From contig PYIU01000007.1 in NCBI GenBank assembly GCA_003415625.1, positions 3,286,001 through 3,350,000 of the forward strand: a stretch of DNA of 64,000 nucleotides. The letters run 5' to 3'. This DNA comes from Aquanectria penicillioides (taxonomy: Eukaryota; Ascomycota; Sordariomycetes; Hypocreales; Nectriaceae). Positions within the stretch are counted from its first letter, which is position 1. Each line of letters begins with the position of its first letter. Shown here piece after piece: positions 57,901 to 64,000 of this stretch. The notes below the pieces were generated by a model, which saw only the letters and a list, made by a program, of their open reading frames with translations, made no database searches and was not told the DNA's origin. The position numbers were made by a program, and so were the translations under genes.

Positions 57901-59840
57901 AAAGCTATTATCTATTAAAACTATTAAAAAAGTTTTTAATATTAATAGATTATAAAGCCCTAAAAGGCATAGTCTTTATATTAATGCAGGACCTTTAAGG
58001 AAGGCTTGCCTATTAGGTCTATTAATTAATACCCTTTAACTTTAATATATAGTATTAGCTAAAGAAGTTAAACCTAATTAATAGACTATTTAAACATTTT
58101 AATTATATATAAAAAGAAATCTCCTATTAAAATATAATCCCTATACTATTAATAAAGCTTTAGTTAATAGATAAGCTACTGCTAGATATATATAGAATAA
58201 TTATAGGTTTAAAGGGCAAAACCCTAACTGCTAAAGTATATATATAAGCTATAAAAGCTAGCCTTAAAAAAGTAAAGCCTATAATAGTTAAAGGAAGAGA
58301 GGTGCCTTTACCTTTAAGGCTAGATTCAACTATTAGATTAAATAGTTACTATTAAAGCTTAACTATTTCTATTATTACTATATATACCTAAAAGGGAAGT
58401 AGTGCTATTATATAGCAATTAAAGCACACTTAATAAATAGCAGTAAAAAAGACTAACTAAAAGGAATTGCTTAAAGCTAAGATTACTATATTGAAATAGT
58501 ACATTTTATACTTAATTATAATTAAGCTTATAAAGGGTAAAATAGCATTTCTATTGCAATTATTTTATAAGCTAAAAGACTTTATTTATAAACTATAGGC
58601 TAATAATAAATTTTATTAATAGTAAATAATAAAGGTTTATTTAATAGCCAAAAAGAAAAAAAACTACTATTATAATAAATAAGGTACTCTTTTCTATAAA
58701 GAAAGATTAATAATTCCTAATTAAGGAATATTATAAATAGAGATTCTATAAAGGCACTATAATAACCCTAAAATAAAGTATATAAAAGCCACTAAAACCT
58801 TAGATTTTATTAGCTAAAAATTCTATTAAAAGAATATTGCAAAAAATATAAAAGACTATATACTATAATATTAGCAATATTAAGGCATATATATACTAAA
58901 GTATAGGCCCTATAGGCAACTTTAATTATTACTATTACTAATATACCCATTTTAAAAAATAAGCATAAACTTTATTATAGGGCTGCCTAATAGTGCCTAC
59001 TTTAATAGCAAGAAATACAATACAATCTTAATAATTATATACTATATAATAAAGTATATTATATTTATTCTTATTAAAAAGTTACTTATAGCAATATAAT
59101 TAGTAAAATTACTTTATAAGCAAGTAGAATGCTAATTTAATACCCTAAAAGGCATTATAAGCAATAGAAATAAGCTCTTTATTAGCCAGTTTTAGGAAGA
59201 CTTAATAAAAGAGTAAATAACTATTTATTAACTATTTATAGTATACTATTCTTAAATAAATAGCTAAATAAAGTGCATTAATTAAGTCCTAAAGAAGTAT
59301 CTATAAGTATACATTAAGGGCTTACCCTAAAGATAGATAGTATAACTCCTAAAGGCAGAATTTATATATAATAATAGCTAATATAGCATTATTAATATAT
59401 TGCTAATATAAGCTTTCTATAGTTATTACCTAAAGGTTATAAAATATATTTTATAATAAATAAAAACTTAAGTTTAAAGCATTATAAAATGCATTATAAC
59501 TATTTAATAAATGTATAATAAGGCATAAAAGTACTAGCAATAGGCAATAAAGTCTTAAGCTAAATACTACAATAAAAACTATATGCCTAAAAAGTATAAA
59601 AAAGAAAATATAATAGGGCTATCTACTAAAAATTTCTACTTTAAAAATAAAAAGCTAGCTTTAAGATTTATTAAGGTTGTAATAGCTAATAAAGTTAATA
59701 AATAGGTATATTAGGTATACCTATTAAAACAATACTAAAGGATATACAATATATTTTTAATAGCACTTTTAAAACTATAGTTAAAGGCACATTAAGCTAA
59801 TAATAAACAATTAACTAGCCTTTATAAGCTAGAAAATAAA
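55000..59840 (+). pseudogene. Gypsy copy B gag-pol remnant
   Basis: A CCHC zinc knuckle is readable at 55969-56010 as CYNCNKLSYLTIDC. Spacing is C-x2-C-x4-Y-x4-C, with Tyr at the His position, as a C-to-T change would give. In one frame, RT reads LYIDY-stop-GLNA from 56979 and YLNNIIVYS at 57279-57305, where YLDD is expected. Integrase and tail remnants lie from about 58600 to 59840 but are too decayed to place residues. The order gag, RT, integrase is that of Ty3/Gypsy. The ends of the pseudogene are approximate. Confidence 0.82.
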
Positions 59841-61430
59841 AAAGATAAATAAAAGATTAAGGAAATAGTATCCTATAAAGAAATAAAGGGAGATAAATTC
59901 TATTAAATTAAGTAATTAAAATAGCTAATAGAATATAATACCTAAAAGCCTTTAAATTACTTAATAAATGCATAAAATAAAATGTATAAGTACTATAAGT
60001 AAGTAAAGTAAATTTACTAAAAATAAAACAATAAACTATAATGCTAAACAATTAATTAGCAATTAATAAATATATATTAAACCAATTAACTAAAAGATTA
60101 ACTATTAATTAATTCACTAAAAAACTACATTTAATGCCATTATAGATTGCTATATAGTAAAAAAAGCAAAACAATATAATAATAAAGAAGGCATTATTAA
60201 GGGTTGCTATATCTAAATTAACTACTAAATAAAAAACTAAAATATATTAATAAGAATTAATAGACAATTAAATAGACTTCTTTAGCACTTAATAAGCATT
60301 ATAATAAATTATAATAGTAAGAGTAGCCCTTACCTTCCTTAATGCAAAAGCTACTTTAGCCTTTTTTAATGCAAAAGCAACCTTAAGTTTCTTTACTATA
60401 AGGCCAAAAGAAAAAGTAAAAGGCTTTAGGACTACTAAAGAAAATAGAGGTATAGCAATAATAGAACTAAAAGAGCAATAAGCACTTACTAAATGCTTGC
60501 CCTTACCTTTATAAATAAAAATAGCAGTAAGGATATCTTTATTATTATTATTGCTACTACTAATAGTAAAGTTAAATACACTCCTAAAAAACTAAGCTAA
60601 AATTAAAAAAAGTATAATAAATTATTAAGCATATAATAGACTAGCAATACTATTAACAATAGGTATTAGCAATATAATAGTAGGGGCTGTCTGCCTTTTA
60701 AAAGAAGGTTAAGAAGAGGGCAGTAAAGCCTTATATAAATCCTTATTAAATAAAAAGGGAATGCCTAAGCAGGCTAATACTATAGTATTAGTTTCTAAAG
60801 CTAAAGTAAAGCGCTAAATATTTATAGAAAGGCAAGCAACTAATAGAGCTATAAGCTTTTTAAGCCTAGCAATAGATTTGCCCTAAAACCTAATAGATTT
60901 AGCAAAAAGTATAATAAAAGCAGTATACTTATTAATAATGCAAATAGAAGTACTATCTATATTACTAGCTATAAATAACTTACTATTAAAAACATTACCT
61001 TTATTATTAAGGCTAGAACCCTTAATATTACTAAATAAAGGGCTATTAATTACTTTATAATAAATAGAGAAGCAGCTAGTATACTTTATAGTAACCTAAG
61101 GAGTAGAATTCTTATAATAGAGCTATAAGGCTTCTAATATATAAGGGGCTATTATAATTAGCCACTTAAATAGACTACATTCTTTAGCAATATCTATAGG
61201 AGTTTTATATATATACTAAAGGGCATTAAGCAAGCAATCTAAATTATAAAGCAAACTATTATTATAAGCATAAAGAGAAATAATTAAGGCAAGATAACTG
61301 TAAAGGTACTTAAGACTATTAGAAATAAATTAATACTAGCATAAATTAGTAATAAATAATCAATAAATAACCAATAAAGAAATACTTACCTAAAACTAAA
61401 AATCTAAAATAAAAAGATTATAGAGTAAAG

Positions 61431-61649
61431 CTATTTCCTTAAGTTAATATTAGGCAGATTGTATAGTAAAGATAGTATAGCAATAAAGGCCCTTTTTAAT
61501 AGCATTATAAATATAATATTAGGCATTAGTAATAGACTTAATAGTATATATAAAGCGCTAATACTTAATGTATAAAAAAGGGTTATTATTAAAGTTAGGC
61601 TTATTAATAAGGCAGGCTTTAGTAAGGCAATTTTAATACTAAACTGCAA
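61431..61649 (-). CDS. Open frame antisense to Gypsy pol, 3' region of copy B (72 aa)
   Basis: A continuous hydrophobic frame (FSIKIALLKPALLISLTL...) with a close counterpart in copy A at about 42145-42363 on the plus strand, where most residues are kept. It opens at a TTG, so no real start is visible. It may be a piece of the same antisense gene as 43179-43505 but lies in another frame, so an intron or two genes would be needed. Hydrophobicity may simply reflect C-to-T changes. Confidence 0.3.
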   Translation of the reverse strand: MQFSIKIALLKPALLISLTLIITLFYTLSISALYILLSLLLMPNIIFIMLLKRAFIAILSLLYNLPNINLRK

Positions 61650-62264
61650 TTAGCTAAAGCTTATTAAGGATCTAAATAAAATAAGCAAGAAATAAGCAAA
61701 AAATATTAAATAATATACTGCACTATAAGACTAATTAGCACTTTAGCAAACTATATATTAAATAGTCTATAAACCAATACAATAAACAAAAGAAAAATTA
61801 TTATATTTCTATAAAAGGCAATAAAAGTAAGGACTTTTATTTATAAATTAATTAATAAAAGGGTTACTATAATACTATTTCCAATAGGCTAATACTAAAA
61901 AGGCCTAAAAAAGAAAAGATATTATAGAAGGTTTAATAAAAATGCAGTAAATAAATTAAACTATTATATAAAATATAAAAAAAAAAGAAAAAGTTAAAAT
62001 TTATATAATAAACTATTAATTAAATATTATAAAGCAGTTTACATTACAGTAAGTTACTACTAACTAAAATAGACCATTATAATATAGAATAATAATAATA
62101 ATAATATTATATAAATATAACCTAAAATAATTACTATAAAACTAATAAATAATTATAGAATATTTAGGTATATATACAAACAAATTATAAGGCAATTATA
62201 ATGCATATATAAGCAGTAATAATCTCAAGCCTAAAGGACTAGGCTTAAAAGGAAGGGGAATAAT

Positions 62265-62457
62265 TATAAAGAGATAGAGGACTTACCTTAATAGATAGTA
62301 GGGCTCTTAAGTATAGCTATATAAGTATACTACTATACCTTAGATAAAAGATATATTGCTAAGCGATAGACTAACGCTCAGTAAGTTAAAGCTTATATAT
62401 AATACATAAGTTACCTAAAGATCTATCTTATATCACCCTAATCAGCCAACCCTTACA
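62265..62457 (+). repeat. Gypsy copy B, 3' LTR
   Basis: 193 bp. The 5' end is TA where the partner has TG. Other differences seen are transitions. Confidence 0.9.
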
Positions 62458-63073
62458 ATAATATTATCTCCTTAAATATAATCCAAAAAGAATAGCACTA
62501 TAAAAAGAGCAGCAAAAGGACTATTTTATAACTTAAATTAGCAAAATAAAGTATAAAACAATAATATAAATACATTTATATAAGGCAGTAGCAGCCATTA
62601 GGATTGCAATGCTTATAGCGCTACTTTAGGGTGCTAAAATGCTCCTAACATTTTCTATTGCTTTAGCCTATAAAGGCTAATAATAAATAAATAAAATAGG
62701 GTATAAGCCACTACTAAAAGGCACTATATAAAGTAAAATAGTTAAATAAAGCTTAAAATTTAACTTAAAAATACTTATAGTTTAGTAATATATTTAGCTA
62801 TAGCAAAAAGTTCTTTTGCTTAAGCTATATAAGTAGCTTAGGCCTATATATAACCCTACTATTAATTTATACTGCTAAGATAAAATTAATAATGCATAAC
62901 TTAATTTTAAGCTGCAAAATAACTTACAATAGGGGCAATAGGGAGTTAGTGGAGGGGGGATAGCTTATTAAACAAATTATTACTATTATAAGTAGTTAGT
63001 AAGAAAAGAGCTGCAAAACCTAAAAATAAACTATAAAATTTAATTCCAAACTGCAAAATTAACTTATAATATA

Positions 63074-63078
<5 letters not shown>

Positions 63079-63122
<44 letters not shown>
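63079..63122. repeat. (TA)n microsatellite in the Copia 3' region
   Basis: About 22 uninterrupted TA units, between the Gypsy copy B insertion and the Copia 3' LTR. Confidence 0.9.
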
Positions 63123-63125
<3 letters not shown>

Positions 63126-63570
63126 GCTAGAATAACCACAATTAGTATATATAAGTTAAAGACTAAAAACACTATAAAGATATATATATAAAATTGTATT
63201 AAAGCTAAGGAAAGAAGAAAAAAAAGAAGTTTAAAATAAAGAAATAAATTGCTTTATTTATAGATAAGAATCCTTCTATAAAGATAAAAAGTAAGATTAA
63301 AGTAAAGTAATTTAAAGAACGCTTTCTATTATAATTTATAACTATTCTATTATTTCTATCTATTAAATAAATAGCATTTATAAAGTGATTAAAAATGCCT
63401 ATATGCAATAATAAACATTAAGCAAATAATACTAATAAAAACGCAATAAATATAAAAATAAAATAAAAGTGCAAAATAAAAATAGAAAGCTATAAATAAA
63501 ATATAAAATTAATAAATAAATAGTAAATAAGAAATATATTAAACCTGCCTTTAGTAAATTTAAGGGGGTA

Positions 63571-63794
63571 TATTAAACCTAAAGTATTCTATATATAGGG
63601 AAACACTAGAATGTACTTTAGATTATAGAAATAAAGCTTAAAATAATTAAATAAAGGTTATATAAATACAATATAGCTCTATTAAATCTAGCGCAACCTA
63701 ACCCCTCTTTTAGAGCCTAAGCGATAAAGCAAGGCTAGAAGGGATAGAAAGAAAACAAAAATACATATAATAACATAACTGGTTCGATTCAATA
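63571..63794 (+). repeat. Copia 3' LTR (intact)
   Basis: 224 bp, directly preceded by the polypurine tract and followed by the AATAT duplication. Its differences from the split 5' LTR are transitions, for example ACTAAAACGCAC against ACTAGAATGTAC. Confidence 0.88.
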
Positions 63795-63799
63795 AATAT

Positions 63800-64000
63800 T
63801 ATTAAGTAGGATAAACTGCCCTAGGCCCTAATTTTATTTAGTCTTTTAATGCCTATAATAAATTAAAAGCTTAAGGCTTTAAAATATATACTTCTATTAA
63901 TGCATACTTATAGTTCATTACATAATTTTATATAGGTATATTATTTAGTATATTATATAGTATTATTAAGCAATATCTTTATATTATTTTAAAATAGAAA
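63800..64000. other. AT-rich flank right of the Copia element
   Basis: Continuation of the DNA that received the Copia element. A/T-rich, no readable gene; the block extends past the window. Confidence 0.6.

Larger units (their letters stand above)
54537..62457 (+). mobile_element. Ty3/Gypsy LTR retrotransposon, copy B, inserted downstream of Copia pol
   Basis: 7921 bp, direct repeats 54537-54729 and 62265-62457 (193 bp each). The target duplication ATAAT is perfect (54532-54536 and 62458-62462). LTRs start TGTAAAGA (left) or TATAAAGA (right) and end CCTTACA. The polypurine tract AAAAGGAAGGGGAATAAT precedes the 3' LTR. It is the same family as copy A in opposite orientation. All gag-pol frames are interrupted. 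Confidence 0.93.
41191..63794 (+). mobile_element. Ty1/Copia LTR retrotransposon, RIP-degraded, split by two Gypsy insertions
   Basis: The 5' LTR is 41191-41335 plus 49263-49341 (145 + 79 = 224 bp). The 3' LTR is 63571-63794 (224 bp). Both begin TATTAAACC, consistent with a TG terminus mutated to TA, and end AATA. The 5-bp target duplication AATAT flanks the whole (41186-41190 and 63795-63799). A polypurine tract TAAGGGGGTA abuts the 3' LTR. The internal region, with both Gypsy elements removed, is about 6.3 kb. Domain order gag, reverse transcriptase then RNase H, together with Copia-style RT and RNase H motifs, gives the class. The 49263 part re-joins the LTR exactly after removal of the Gypsy element and one copy of its TAGAG duplication. 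Confidence 0.9.

Noticed and set aside
39000..64000. Mitochondrial DNA insertion to explain the AT-rich block
   Set aside because: LTRs, target duplications and reverse transcriptase motifs show nuclear retroelements with RIP. No mitochondrial genes are readable.

Overview
The window comes from a filamentous ascomycete, most likely a Sordariomycete (Hypocreales-like). Genes carry short spliceosomal introns of about 50-125 bp with GTRNGT donors and CTAAC/CTGAC branch sites. The genes recognised are a CCG-9-type trehalose synthase/phosphorylase, a flavohemoglobin, a Zn2Cys6 factor and a Pyr4/PaxB-like membrane terpene cyclase. The right 25 kb is AT-rich and shows clear traces of repeat-induced point mutation (RIP).

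1-15.6 kb is the gene-bearing part. It holds the 5' part of an unrecognised gene (-), the ccg-9 homologue (-, eight exons, with one base missing near the 3' end), a secreted 560-residue protein of unknown function (+), a tRNA-Arg(TCG) gene (-), a flavohemoglobin (+), a Zn2Cys6 regulator (+) and a secreted GDSL esterase (+). The tRNA gene has a normal 13-nt anticodon-loop intron and also a 56-nt insertion inside the T-arm that looks like a spliceosomal intron.

15.6-39 kb has normal GC content but very few genes. I find only a four-exon gene for an 81-residue Cys-rich protein (23630-24197), a weak small secreted-protein candidate, and a two-exon terpene cyclase (34205-35357, -). A TIR element (27795-28680) has nearly perfect 80-bp inverted repeats around an almost pure A/T core and is flanked by TA.

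39-64 kb is a RIP-degraded block that can be read as nested retroelements, each with intact target-site duplications. A Copia element (41191-63794, +; 224-bp LTRs; TSD AATAT) has one Gypsy element inserted in its 5' LTR (41336-49257, -; TSD TAGAG). A second copy of the same Gypsy family lies downstream of its pol (54537-62457, +; TSD ATAAT). Both Gypsy copies have 193-bp LTRs and share open frames antisense to gag-pol in a long 3' region.

The genes do not form an obvious pathway or cluster. They look like independent housekeeping, stress and secretion genes next to a gene-poor, transposon-rich border. All exon boundaries come from splice motifs and frame continuity read by eye; no alignment or search was run.
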